Source: CAJXVA01 sp963761755 (GTDB lineage Bacteria; Myxococcota_A; Polyangia; Nannocystales; Nannocystaceae). From it: a DNA stretch of 64,000 nucleotides. The position numbers were made by a program, and so were the translations under genes. This document shows, one piece after another, positions 52,697 to 61,148 of this stretch (position 1 is the first letter of the stretch; each line of letters begins with the position of its first letter). The stretch covers positions 372,001 through 436,000 of the forward strand of contig CAVXIC010000039.1 in the NCBI GenBank assembly GCA_963761755.1, in the 5' to 3' direction. The notes under the pieces are model-generated. The model was not told the origin of the DNA. It worked only from the letters and a program-made list of their open reading frames with translations, and did no database searches.

Positions 52697-53254
52697 ATGG
52701 ACACGTCCTCCTCCGAGCGCCCGGTCACGGTCGTCATTCGCCGGCGGGTCCGGGCAGGTTGCGAGACCCGCTACGAGCAGTGGCTCGACCGGTTCATCGC
52801 GCAGGCCTCGACGCTCCCGGGCTACCTCGGGGTGGACGTGCACCGTCCGGCACCCGGCGGCCCTTCGGAGTACGTCAGCGTGGTGCGCTTCGCTTCGCTG
52901 GCGACCCTGCAGGCCTTCGAAGCCAGCGACCTGCGACGCGAGGCGCTGCGCGAGGTCATCCCGCTGGTCGAAGGGGATGCGGCCTGGGACAGGCTCACCG
53001 GGCTGGAGTTCTGGTTCTCGCCGCCCCCGGGCACGGTGGTCCCTCAGCCCTCTCGGGTGCGCATGGCCCTGCTGCTGAGCGCCATCGTGTACGGCCTGGT
53101 GCTCTCGATCGGACAGCTTGTCGGGTGGGTGCTGGGCGACGCCCCGGCCCAGCTTCGACTGCTGTTGACCATCACGATCGAGGTGTTTCTGATGGTCTAC
53201 GTGTTGATGCCGTGGATCACCAGACGCCTCGGCCGCTTCATCTACCCCCGCTAA
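52697..53254 (+). CDS. ABM-domain (antibiotic biosynthesis monooxygenase-like) membrane protein
   Basis: A 185-aa protein. Residues about 8-105 match the ABM fold (VIRRRVRAGCETRYEQWLDRFIAQASTLPGYLGVDVHRP); the C-terminal 60 residues form two membrane segments (LLLSAIVYGLVLSIGQLVGWVLG and LLLTITIEVFLMVYVLMPWI). This two-helix extension is known in a subgroup of such proteins. Substrate unknown. It begins 2 bp after the DJ-1-like gene stop. Confidence 0.85.
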   Translation: MDTSSSERPVTVVIRRRVRAGCETRYEQWLDRFIAQASTLPGYLGVDVHRPAPGGPSEYVSVVRFASLATLQAFEASDLRREALREVIPLVEGDAAWDRLTGLEFWFSPPPGTVVPQPSRVRMALLLSAIVYGLVLSIGQLVGWVLGDAPAQLRLLLTITIEVFLMVYVLMPWITRRLGRFIYPR

Positions 53255-53276
53255 CCCTTCACACCAAGGACCCTTC

Positions 53277-53900
53277 ATGAAGATCTCGATTCTCGGAGCA
53301 GGCCGCGTTGGCGGCACCCTGGGCGCCGGCTGGCACGCAGCCGGACACGCCGTGACCTACGGCGTTCGCGACCCCAACGATCCCAACCACGCGACGCTGA
53401 GCGGACAGGCAGCATCAGTCGCCGACGCCGTCGCGAACGCCGACCTCGTGGTGCTCGCGACCCCATGGGCGGCGGCCGCATCCGTCCTCGAAGCGGCCGG
53501 GGACTTCGGCCAACGCCCCCTCATCGACGCCACCAACCCCATCGGACCAGGAATGGCCCTCACCCACGGTCACGACGACTCGGGGGCCGAACAGGTCGCG
53601 CGCTGGGCCACGAACGCCCGGGTGGTCAAGGGATTCAACACCACCGGCTTCGAGAACATGGGTGACCCGACGTTCCCCGCCGGCGCCAGCGTGATGTTCG
53701 TCTGCGGCGACGATGCCGAGGCCACGCAGATGGCGTACGACCTCGCAACCGATCTGGGCTTCGACGCGGTCAACCTCGGGCCCCTTCGACACGCACGGGA
53801 GCTGGAGCCGATGGCCCTGATCTGGATCCGGATGGCGATGCAGCTGGGGCACGGACGCGCCTGGGCATTCGGACGGCTGCGACGAAACCCGCCCTCATGA
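53277..53900 (+). CDS. NADP-binding oxidoreductase of the F420-dependent NADP reductase/NPFD type
   Basis: A 207-aa protein starting MKISILGAGRVGGTLG, a standard Rossmann nucleotide loop, with LVVLATPW and IDATNPI following the later strands and VVKGFNTTGFENM in the substrate region, as in the coenzyme-F420:NADP oxidoreductase-like family. Without evidence for F420 here it may use another partner. The stop overlaps the start of the next gene (ATGA). Confidence 0.85.
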   Translation: MKISILGAGRVGGTLGAGWHAAGHAVTYGVRDPNDPNHATLSGQAASVADAVANADLVVLATPWAAAASVLEAAGDFGQRPLIDATNPIGPGMALTHGHDDSGAEQVARWATNARVVKGFNTTGFENMGDPTFPAGASVMFVCGDDAEATQMAYDLATDLGFDAVNLGPLRHARELEPMALIWIRMAMQLGHGRAWAFGRLRRNPPS

Positions 53901-54733
53901 CGGTGCGCCGCACGGTCCTGACCGCCTCGATGCTGCTGGGGCTCGCCCGCCCGGCGGAGGCCAACCCGGTCGACGCCGAGCGGGTCCCCTCGCCCGCACC
54001 GGGCTGGTCCGGGGCCATCGATGGGCGCGCAGCGGTCTCGGCCGGCAACGTCGACCAGGTCGATCTGGGCGGCGCCGGCGAGGTCTCGTGGCAGCGTCTG
54101 TATCCCGAGGCCGCTGACGGAGGTCCCAGCCGGGCCCCTGGAGCCCCGGCGTTCATGAGGAGCCGATGGACCCTCGTGGGCGACGGGAACCTCATCTCGC
54201 TGGGCGAGCGTCGCTTCGTCCAGCGCGCGTTCGTTCACGCCCGCTTCACGCACATGGTCATCCCGCGGCTGGGTGTGGACGGCTTCGCGCAGGCGCAGGC
54301 CAACGCGTTCACGCGGCTGCAGCTGCGGGTGGTCGCCGGCGCCGGAGGACGCGTGGTCGCCGTGAACCGAGACCGGCTCCAGATCTGGGCCGGGCTGGCG
54401 TACATGCCAGAGTACGAACGCAACGACACCCTGCCCGGAGACCCCCATCCCGCCGAGACGATCAATCACCGCGCTTCGGCCTATGCCTCGTGGCAGCTGC
54501 GCCCCTTTGCACAGGGGAGCCTGACGCTGCGCAGCACCACGTACGCTCAGCCGCGACTGGACGATGCGTCCGACCTCCGAATCCTCCAGCACGTGCAGCT
54601 CGAGGCTTCGGCAGCGCCGCGGCTGTCGATTGGGTTCGACGTCCAGGTCGCGCACGACACCCGTCCGCCCCGCGGCGTGAGCCCCACCGATCTGACGCTG
54701 CGCAGCGTGCTGCGGCTGCGGGTCCCCGGCTGA
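53897..54733 (+). CDS. exported DUF481-like beta-rich protein
   Basis: A 278-aa protein with a signal peptide (TASMLLGLARPAEA) and a series of alternating strands (GAIDGRAAVSAGNVDQVDLGG, FVHARFTHMVIPRLGVDGFAQAQ, RLQIWAGLAYMPEYE) typical of DUF481 proteins, which are thought to sit in the outer membrane or periplasm. Last gene of the four-gene operon, start overlapping the preceding stop. No further signal was recognised in the 160 bp that follow. Confidence 0.7.
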   Translation: MTVRRTVLTASMLLGLARPAEANPVDAERVPSPAPGWSGAIDGRAAVSAGNVDQVDLGGAGEVSWQRLYPEAADGGPSRAPGAPAFMRSRWTLVGDGNLISLGERRFVQRAFVHARFTHMVIPRLGVDGFAQAQANAFTRLQLRVVAGAGGRVVAVNRDRLQIWAGLAYMPEYERNDTLPGDPHPAETINHRASAYASWQLRPFAQGSLTLRSTTYAQPRLDDASDLRILQHVQLEASAAPRLSIGFDVQVAHDTRPPRGVSPTDLTLRSVLRLRVPG

Positions 54734-54894
54734 AGCGGAGCGTCATGACGGCGATGGCGGCAGAGGTCTCTTGGTCCTCGCTGACCGCGCCTTGTTCCAG
54801 CTTCGTGGGATCGACCACCGCGTTCTTGCCCCGCGGGCGACGAGCTTCATCCACCGCGCCGCGCGGTCTGATTCCCTGATTCCCTGCATCCCCG

Positions 54895-55801
54895 TCACTC
54901 CTCGGTGGGCGCGGGGATGCTGGGGAAGGTCGGCCACAGCGCCTCGAGCTGAGCGACACGCTTCTCGATCCGTGGGTCCGCCCAGCCGACGAGCCGAGCC
55001 AAGCCGTAGTACGCCTTGGTGAAATCATCGACGCGGGCGAGCGACGTCTTGGCGTCGACGGGGTCGCGTTCGAGCTTGATGAGCAGGCGGTCGATGGCCC
55101 AGGCTGCTTCGATGGCCAGCTCGTGAAGCGGTCGCTCCAGCACGACGCGGCACTCGACGCTCGATCGCTCCGCGTCGTGTCGCAAAGGGAGCGATCCGTC
55201 GTAGGTGATCGACACTTGCTCGATGAAGTCGAGGCTCGCGATGCGATCGCGGTCGGACATGCGAATGACCAGTGTCTGTCCCGGCTCAAGCCACGTCAGC
55301 GGGAACGCGATGTAGCTGCGGTTCGACTCCTTCCACCCAAACGTCGTCGCCGCACTTCGGTACTCCTCGCTTTCGCCCTCGTTCATCCAGCCATGGATGA
55401 CGAGGTCGGCCAGGTCATGTTTGCCAGGCCGAAGTGAGAGCGACTTGAACTCGTAGAACTCGACGTCGATGCGGCAGGCGACAAGCTGTCCTCGTAGGGC
55501 CCCCTGATGCACGGCGTCGCCCCCGAGCTCGAACAGCGCGGCAGCGTCCGACACGTGCGTGGCCGGCACTGCGCCATCGGTCGTGTCCCACATAAGACCC
55601 GGGGTTTGGTTCGAACCACGCAGGTTTCGCATTCCGAGATTCGCCCGGTGTCGTGCCCTCTCCGGGGCGTGGGTCGTCGGGTCGTAGGGCGCGTCGTTTG
55701 GGCGTACCGATCCAGTGTGGGCGGACGCCGCCCGCCGAGCTGGCGCACGCAACAACGAAGAAGAGAAGGGGCCAGGCGTGGCGAACAGCGCGGCTCGGCA
55801 T
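54895..55801 (-). pseudogene. hypothetical lipoprotein gene with a frameshift near its start
   Basis: The ATG at 55801 begins a clear lipoprotein signal (AWPLLFFVVACASS) in one frame, good in codon use to about 55710. From about 55690 onward the well-formed coding frame is the neighbouring one (APYDPTTHAPERARH, then FYEFKSLSLRPGKHDLADL to PSIPAPTEE), which runs to the stop at 54895. A one- or two-base shift at about 55690-55710 would join them into a protein of about 300 aa. It may be a true pseudogene or a sequencing error. No family was recognised. Alternatively translation starts inside the second frame, without a signal peptide. Confidence 0.55.
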
Positions 55802-55902
55802 CCCCGTGCTTGTCGCACGACCCACCCCAAGGGTTGCATCGTTTTCGCTCGGTTGTGCGGAGTGTCACCGACCGCCCGCTCGAGTCTCGTCATCGGCGCT
55901 GG

Positions 55903-56157
55903 TCATCGTAGTGCAGCGGTTCCGCAGCGGTCGGAGGTGGAGTCGGCGGCGGTGGTCGTCGGGGAGCCGGATGTCGATCCTGTCGTGCGATCGAGCGACC
56001 CTGTGCTGGTGTCGCTGGCGTCTGTGCTCGTTCCAGCCTCCAGCGGAGACGCGTCGCGAAAGCAGGCGCCCACGTGCCGCGGCAACGTGGAGCGTGGAGG
56101 ACGTTGGGCCGACTTGAGCAGGACGCCCACCTCGACGGCTCGCATCCGGACGGGCAC
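55903..56157 (-). pseudogene. small lipoprotein remnant
   Basis: An 84-codon frame whose second half (GTSTDASDTSTGSLDRTTG) is the Ser/Thr/Asp/Gly linker typical of lipoproteins in this window and follows GACFRDAS, which looks like a lipobox. The region before it (LLKSAQRPPRSTLPRHV) is not a hydrophobic signal, and there is no folded domain after the linker. I read it as the decayed start of a lipoprotein gene. The rest of the 55802-56172 gap shows nothing. Confidence 0.3.
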
Positions 56158-56172
56158 ATCCCGTGCAAATCC

Positions 56173-57315
56173 CTACCCCGGAGCGGCGGCCGTCCAGGAC
56201 AGCCCCGGGACAATCGATAGCACGCAGGCCTCGCCCTCGTTCTGGTCGCCGTCGGCGAGCAGCCACAGCTCGTCGAACGATCCGTGGAGCTCTCCGGTGC
56301 GCTGAATCTCCAGGTTGAGCACCCCACCGGCCGCGTGCATGCGGCGACCTTCGACCACGACCTCCACCGTGAGTTCGTCGCCGATCGGATAGCGACCGCG
56401 ACGAGGCGGGACTCGCAGTTCGATCCGCAGCTGAGGCTCGCGTCGATGCGACGGCGTCTCGAGCGTGGGGCCCGTGGTCGCGTCGGTCCAGGCGCCCGCG
56501 GTGCCATCGCGACGCACGCGGACCTGCAGGCCCCCTCCGCCGGGTTGCCGCAGCACCAGTGTTTCGCAGAACGAAGGTGCTGGCTCAAGCCAGTCGGGTC
56601 GCGCCAACGCGACATCGAGTTGTTCGATCTCGGTCCAGCACGTGGGGGTCGCGGTGGTGCTGCCCTCGTGGAGCAGGCGCACGTTTCGGAGGCGAAGCGT
56701 CTCGCCTTCGATGGCGTAGCTTCCCGACAACGCACTCAACGCCCCGTCGAAGTCCATCGATGTCATGCGCAGCCTGCCCCCATCAAAGGGGTGGAGCGCG
56801 TGCTGCCCCGGGGCGTCCTCAATCGAATGCAGCTCCAGCAGCGTTGCGTCGTCGAACAATGCCGAGATGCCATCGGGCGTCATGGATGCCCAGGTCAGCT
56901 CCCGCGAGGGTTCGACGGCGCATCGCGAGATGTCGGCAGGAGGGCGCAACACGCGATCGGCGGGCATGCAGCGGAAGCGCGCGTGGACAAAGGCCTGGTC
57001 GGGCACCGTGTGGTACGTGGCGGGCGCGAGTCCGCGAACGCTGTGCTCGCCCTCGGCTTTGACCAGCGTGATCGCGAAACCGTCGACGCGCATGTCCAGG
57101 GTCGCGCAATGGTCGTCCGCTTGGCGGCGAGCGAGTGCTTCGAGTCCGCCGACGTCCACCGAACCGACCCGCTGCGCAACGACGACATGCGTTCGCCAGT
57201 GAAGTCCCTCCGAATCCGGGTCGACGAAAGCGCCCGAGCGGGCGCAGCCCAGGAGTGCGAAGGCGGCGGTGAGGCCCGAGGCGCTTCGGACCACGGACTT
57301 GGTTGCACTCGTCAT
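56173..57315 (-). CDS. hypothetical lipoprotein
   Basis: A 380-aa predicted lipoprotein with lipobox FALLGC. The body has a mixture of strands (DLMRVDGF-type segments such as CATLDMRVDGFAITLVK, LRMTSMDFDGALSALSGSYAIEG, LRIELRVPPRRGRYPIGDELTVEVV) and five or six Cys. No domain was recognised. It is followed on the same strand by the lipoprotein remnant and the frameshifted lipoprotein gene, which may have formed one lipoprotein cluster. Confidence 0.65.
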   Translation of the reverse strand: MTSATKSVVRSASGLTAAFALLGCARSGAFVDPDSEGLHWRTHVVVAQRVGSVDVGGLEALARRQADDHCATLDMRVDGFAITLVKAEGEHSVRGLAPATYHTVPDQAFVHARFRCMPADRVLRPPADISRCAVEPSRELTWASMTPDGISALFDDATLLELHSIEDAPGQHALHPFDGGRLRMTSMDFDGALSALSGSYAIEGETLRLRNVRLLHEGSTTATPTCWTEIEQLDVALARPDWLEPAPSFCETLVLRQPGGGGLQVRVRRDGTAGAWTDATTGPTLETPSHRREPQLRIELRVPPRRGRYPIGDELTVEVVVEGRRMHAAGGVLNLEIQRTGELHGSFDELWLLADGDQNEGEACVLSIVPGLSWTAAAPG

Positions 57316-57439
57316 GGCGTGGGGCCCGTGTCGACGCCCGCGTCAAAGATAGCAGCCGCAGAAGCCACCTACGATTTCGCCAGCGACCCAGGCCCGACGC
57401 CTTCACGCATCGCTTTGCCGAGGCAGAACCTCGGTGCGT

Positions 57440-57634
57440 TCGCGCGCGAGCGTCCCGAATGCTTGCGGCTGTTGTTTGTTCCGCAAGGTGAGCGCGAGCG
57501 GGCGGCCATCGCCAGGCCCGCCCGCGACAAGCGGCTGCTCGATGTCGCCCCGCATCGGCTCTCGTGGATGAGCCAGCTGGCCCGCGTCTTCGGTCTCGAC
57601 GTCGCGGTTTGCCAACTCTGCTACGCTGCCAAGC
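57440..57634 (+). pseudogene. IS91-like transposase C-terminal remnant (copy 1)
   Basis: An uninterrupted reading frame fragment containing LLFVPQG then LLDVAPHRLSWMSQLARVF and the Cys pair of VCQLC, which is the order found near the C-terminus of IS91-family (Y2) transposases, where a zinc-ribbon-like CxxC follows a RLSWA-LL-RVF motif. No start or upstream catalytic part is present; it stops where the next gene begins. About 130 bp are similar to the second remnant at 60120-60255. Apart from this fragment, the 57316-57634 gap holds nothing I recognise. Confidence 0.6.
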
Positions 57635-59404
57635 ATGTCGTGGGCTCCCCCTCTGTGGCTGGTAACGCTCGTGGGGGCGTCGCTCATGCCCAGCGCCGCG
57701 GAAGCCGAGACGTGCAACGACCCGTGCGCGGAGTCGGACCGATACACGCTCATCGACGTCGGGAACCACGAGAACATTCCTCCTGATGGCTTCGTGTCGA
57801 TCGCGACCCGCCGTGGGAGTGCGGGACGGCTTTCAGACGAGGAGACCCTCGAGTTCTTCCAGGTCGAGGTCACTCACACCGTGGAACCTATGGTGGGACC
57901 GATTCCGATCGCCGGTGGGCTGGAAGTCGTCGAGGGCGTCGTTGTGTGGCGACCGGACGCGCCGCTCGATGTCGATGTCGATGTCGGTTCTTTCTTGTCT
58001 GTTGACGCATCGGTCCTCAACTCGAGCATTGACGACCGCATCGACTGCGCGCCGGACCGGATCGCGACACGCGGCCAGGCTGTCTATCGCGTCATCGACT
58101 CCTCAACTCCCGAGTTGAGCGTCAACCCCGGTTTCGAGACCGACGTACGTCCCATAGACTCAGCGCAGCTTGCGGATTGGGTCTGCTGCGGGGAAACGAC
58201 ATTGCAAAGACCCGATGGCTGCCCTTCGCCGGTGTTCGACGCCGGGATCGGACGCTGCATCGCGTCGGTCGGGCAACGGGCGGCGCACGTGGTTGCCGCT
58301 CCGTTCTTCTTCGGTGACCCTGACCGGTTGATGCCCACCAGCACGAAGCTGGAACTGCTGGTGGATGGGACGGTGGTCGGCTCCGCTCTCGGCTGGCAGG
58401 GTCGCGTCGACTTCACGGCTCCCTTTGCTTTCCAGGCCGAGCTTCGCGTGACGAGCCTGATCGACGGCACCACTCAGACGAGCGACGTCTTCGAGGTCCA
58501 CGAGGACTTGGACGGAGCCGTGCCGGTAGACGTTCAGCCGATCCTCGACAGCATCTGCGACGGCGATGAGCCCTACCACTGCGTCGTCGTGGACACCCCC
58601 GACGGCCAGGCATGGGATCCGGAGCTTTGCAGTCCGTGGCCCGAGCCGCTGCCGATGGTCCCGCTCGGTACGACCGGAGGAACCGGCGAACAGTCCGGAG
58701 GTGGGGACGGAACGACGGGCGAGCAGACAGGACAGTCCACCGGTGCAGCTGAGGGAACGAGCACCCCGCTGGATGGCGATGGTGGGTGCAGTTGTCGGGC
58801 TTCGGGGCCCGGAGTCTTCGGTCCTCTGAGCGCGTTCTTTGGGCTCGTTGCGTGCTTTCGGCGCCGGACGGATATCGTGCCCACCCCCTCGTGTCCTGAC
58901 CGGTTTGAATTCGGCCCGCAATGCACGCCTATGGCTACGCCACTCTCCGACCGGGCTCGGCGAGCGCAGCCGTGGCGCCGTGCGGTCGGTGCCTACCCCG
59001 CGTATGCGCCGTACGGATACGTGCCGAGCTGGCACAGCTCCAAGGTGCACTCGTCCACCAGCTCGCTCAGCTCCCAGTCGGAGATCGCCGGCGGGAACCT
59101 GTCCACGCTCCCGGTCCGGTGGATCGACTCCTCGATCAGATCCACATCTGCCACGTCTAGCAGCACGACCGGGTCTGCACGCCTGCCCAGCGGCGCTCGG
59201 TACTGCATCGTGACGTGGTCCATGGAAAGAAAATCGGTGCTGTCGTCACAGAGCTGGGTCGCTGTCGAGGAAACCGCGTCCGGCACCACTGTGTCCACAC
59301 AATCCGGGCGGCGTCACGTCGCAGTCCCGCTCGAGACCCAGGGTTGGGACGCCCTGCGCGACGTGTGCAGGAGCTCCGGACGAGACGGTCGGCAGTTCGT
59401 GTGA
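57635..59404 (+). CDS. exported protein with MYXO-CTERM-like tail and read-through extension
   Basis: A signal peptide (WLVTLVGASLMPSAAEA) starts the protein, then about 330 residues of strand-rich sequence with several Cys (CNDPCAES, WVCCGETTL), a Gly/Thr/Glu-rich linker (TTGGTGEQSGGGDGTTGEQ), and at 58788-58865 CSCRASGPGVFG, a hydrophobic stretch (PLSAFFGLVACF) and RRR. That is the Cys-hydrophobic-Arg pattern of the MYXO-CTERM surface-sorting signal, which normally ends a protein. Here no stop follows and the frame runs 180 codons on, with poorer composition, across an antisense gene. The stop has probably been lost. Confidence 0.7.
   Translation: MSWAPPLWLVTLVGASLMPSAAEAETCNDPCAESDRYTLIDVGNHENIPPDGFVSIATRRGSAGRLSDEETLEFFQVEVTHTVEPMVGPIPIAGGLEVVEGVVVWRPDAPLDVDVDVGSFLSVDASVLNSSIDDRIDCAPDRIATRGQAVYRVIDSSTPELSVNPGFETDVRPIDSAQLADWVCCGETTLQRPDGCPSPVFDAGIGRCIASVGQRAAHVVAAPFFFGDPDRLMPTSTKLELLVDGTVVGSALGWQGRVDFTAPFAFQAELRVTSLIDGTTQTSDVFEVHEDLDGAVPVDVQPILDSICDGDEPYHCVVVDTPDGQAWDPELCSPWPEPLPMVPLGTTGGTGEQSGGGDGTTGEQTGQSTGAAEGTSTPLDGDGGCSCRASGPGVFGPLSAFFGLVACFRRRTDIVPTPSCPDRFEFGPQCTPMATPLSDRARRAQPWRRAVGAYPAYAPYGYVPSWHSSKVHSSTSSLSSQSEIAGGNLSTLPVRWIDSSIRSTSATSSSTTGSARLPSGARYCIVTWSMERKSVLSSQSWVAVEETASGTTVSTQSGRRHVAVPLETQGWDALRDVCRSSGRDGRQFV
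58993..59298 (-). CDS. small acidic hypothetical protein
   Basis: A 101-aa frame with good third-position GC and an ordinary acidic composition (DPVVLLDVADVDLIEESIH, PAISDWELSELVDECTL). No family was recognised. It lies antisense to the read-through part of the preceding gene; of the two overlapping frames this one looks the more like real coding sequence. Confidence 0.5.
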   Translation of the reverse strand: MDTVVPDAVSSTATQLCDDSTDFLSMDHVTMQYRAPLGRRADPVVLLDVADVDLIEESIHRTGSVDRFPPAISDWELSELVDECTLELCQLGTYPYGAYAG

Positions 59405-59473
59405 ACCAGATCGGCCCCTGGTCTGACTACCTGTGTGGCCGGGCCCGAAGAGGCTCGACCGACGCAGTGCCGC

Positions 59474-60220
59474 ATGTCGACGAACACACTTGATGATCCG
59501 CTCGCGGAGGGTCTTCTCCCGAGCAGGCCCGCTCTCACGACGCCATCGCGAGGGAGGTCGGAGCCCGAACACTACCAGCCTACAGACCGCCACCACGGTC
59601 CGCACCCTCGAGGTGACGGTGAGCCAGGAAATCGCGCCCGTTCAACGACAACCCGTGGGGATCGGTTCCTCAACGAGGTCGTTGCTCGACTGGTGCACAT
59701 CGGCTGCCTCACTCCCAGGGTCGCAGAGGCGCTGAGACTTCACGTCCATGGATGGCCGTCCGCACTCGCCGCCGAGGAGATGGGTTGTGCCCATAACACC
59801 TACCGAAAACACGTCTCCGCTGCACTCCGGCACGTTGGCGCCGAATCGACCGCCGAGCTTTTTCGCGTCCTCGCCCGGGACCTCGACTCCAGCGACTCGG
59901 AGCCGCAGGGGTCGGTGCAAGCAGCGGCGACCAAGCCTTTCCGAGCTCGACCAGATCTCGAGTTTGTTGGCACGCTGACCGTGCCGTTGTGTGCGCTGGT
60001 GCCTCCGCCCGGTGCCCACACCGTTCGGTACTACGGCGTTCTTGCCCGACGGCACGCTCTGCGCGCTCGCATCATCCCCTACGCCGGAGGCCACGAACGC
60101 CGAGCCCAAGCAGCTGTCGTTGTTTGTCCCCCAAGGGATAGCTCGAGCTGGCGGCCGTCACCGGGCCCGCCCTCGACAAACAGCTGCTCGATGTCGCCCC
60201 GCATCGGCTCTCGTGGATGA
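59474..60220 (+). CDS. LuxR-type helix-turn-helix protein, C-terminus replaced by transposase remnant
   Basis: From ATG 59474 the frame encodes a Ser/Pro/His-rich N-terminus, then a region (codons about 65-135) with LTPRVAEALRLHVHGWPSALAAEE and NTYRKHVSAALRHVG, the layout of a LuxR/NarL-type DNA-binding domain with the HTH in the middle. After about 59960 the frame enters sequence that belongs to an IS91-like transposase (next feature), so the last 85 residues are not native. It is probably a truncated or dead regulator. Confidence 0.5.
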   Translation: MSTNTLDDPLAEGLLPSRPALTTPSRGRSEPEHYQPTDRHHGPHPRGDGEPGNRARSTTTRGDRFLNEVVARLVHIGCLTPRVAEALRLHVHGWPSALAAEEMGCAHNTYRKHVSAALRHVGAESTAELFRVLARDLDSSDSEPQGSVQAAATKPFRARPDLEFVGTLTVPLCALVPPPGAHTVRYYGVLARRHALRARIIPYAGGHERRAQAAVVVCPPRDSSSWRPSPGPPSTNSCSMSPRIGSRG

Positions 60221-60393
60221 GCCTGCTCGCCCGGGTCTTTCGTATCGACGTCTCGGTTTGCCAGCGCTGACAGGGGCCAATGCGGGTGCTGCGTGCCGTG
60301 ACCTACCCCGATGAAATCGCCGCAGCGCTGCATGCCGCTCGACCGCCACCGCGACCCTCACCTCGCGCACACCTGATGTTGTTTCTGGCCTGA
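59964..60393 (+). pseudogene. IS91-like transposase C-terminal remnant (copy 2)
   Basis: Consecutive pieces of one transposase lie in three frames: LCALVPPPGAHTVRYYGVLAR (to about 60060), KQLSLFVPQG (to about 60140), then LLDVAPHRLSWMSLLARVF, VCQR, a TGA, and QGPMRVLRAVTYPDEIAAAL down to a stop at 60391. The TGA at 60268-60270 stands where the CxxC zinc motif needs Cys (TGC). Comparison with copy 1 shows a one-base insertion near 60137. The remnant therefore has at least two frameshifts and one nonsense change. It lacks the catalytic Tyr region. Confidence 0.65.
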
Positions 60394-60809
60394 GCTCTGG
60401 CCACCCATCACACCCTCGCTCCCCGCGAGTGGGTCGGTATCCATACGCCCGCGCCGGCGGTAGAGCACCGCGGAGTTCGGCGGCAGTACCCTGCGGAGTG
60501 GTGACGGCCCGAGCGGGACCCAGAGCCGTGCCACTTCGGCTTATCCTGGGTGGTAGGACGGGAACGCCCTGCGGTCCGCTGGTCCCCAATACCAGGACCA
60601 GCCACCGCGACGTGCAATGTGCTCGAGCTTCGAGGATTGCGTCTTGCACGGTGCCCCCCATCGCACGGCTCGCGCACAATGAGTGGGAGCCGATCTAAAC
60701 CAAGCGTCGCGGTGGACCATTCGGGCACGGGGCTTGCTTACCCTCTGCACAGAACGACGGCGGCCGCCGCCCCCGTGCCCCGTGGCCCCGACTATCCGAA
60801 GGACATCCA
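60394..60809. other. 416-bp stretch with no recognised gene
   Basis: No frame here has convincing codon composition or a known motif on either strand. Short inverted repeats occur but nothing clearly functional. It is probably decayed sequence next to the transposase remnant, ending just before the ATG of the TPR gene. Confidence 0.5.
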
Positions 60810-61148
60810 ATGACACGATCACCGCCCCCCAGAGATGAGGCCTATGATGCGTTGTTTTACGAGGCCTGCAAGGTCATGCGCGCCGGCGAGTCGGTCCGTG
60901 CGGAACACTTGGCCCGTGAGGCATTGGCGCACGATCCTGAACGGGCCGCGGCCTACAATCTCCTGGCCGTAGTGCGCCTGCGTGAAGGGCGTCAACACGA
61001 GGCACTCAATCTCCTGCGTGCCGGCTTGGATGTCGAACCAACGTACGCAACCGCCCGAAGAAACCTCGCGGACTGGACGACGTATCCCCACCCGGGTTCA
61101 ATGAAGGTACTCTTGGGGGATGAAGGGAATGAAGAGAAGTCGCGGTGA
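60810..61148 (+). CDS. small TPR protein
   Basis: A 112-aa protein with about two tetratricopeptide-type helical pairs (YEACKVMRAGESVRAEHLAREAL, AYNLLAVVRLREGRQHEALNLLRAGLDVEP). The last 15-20 residues (after about WTTYP) do not continue the repeat, and the gene overlaps the 3' end of the transposase frame on the other strand. It may be a truncated gene whose end was replaced by insertion-element DNA. Confidence 0.6.
   Translation: MTRSPPPRDEAYDALFYEACKVMRAGESVRAEHLAREALAHDPERAAAYNLLAVVRLREGRQHEALNLLRAGLDVEPTYATARRNLADWTTYPHPGSMKVLLGDEGNEEKSR

Noticed and set aside
55715..56305. Plus-strand frame opposite the lipoprotein cluster.
   Set aside because: Poor composition and no motif; the minus-strand frames carry signal peptides or linkers.
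59401..59473. Extension of the LuxR-type HTH gene upstream to an earlier ATG at 59435.
   Set aside because: The extra 13 residues have no support and no ribosome-binding site distinguishes them.
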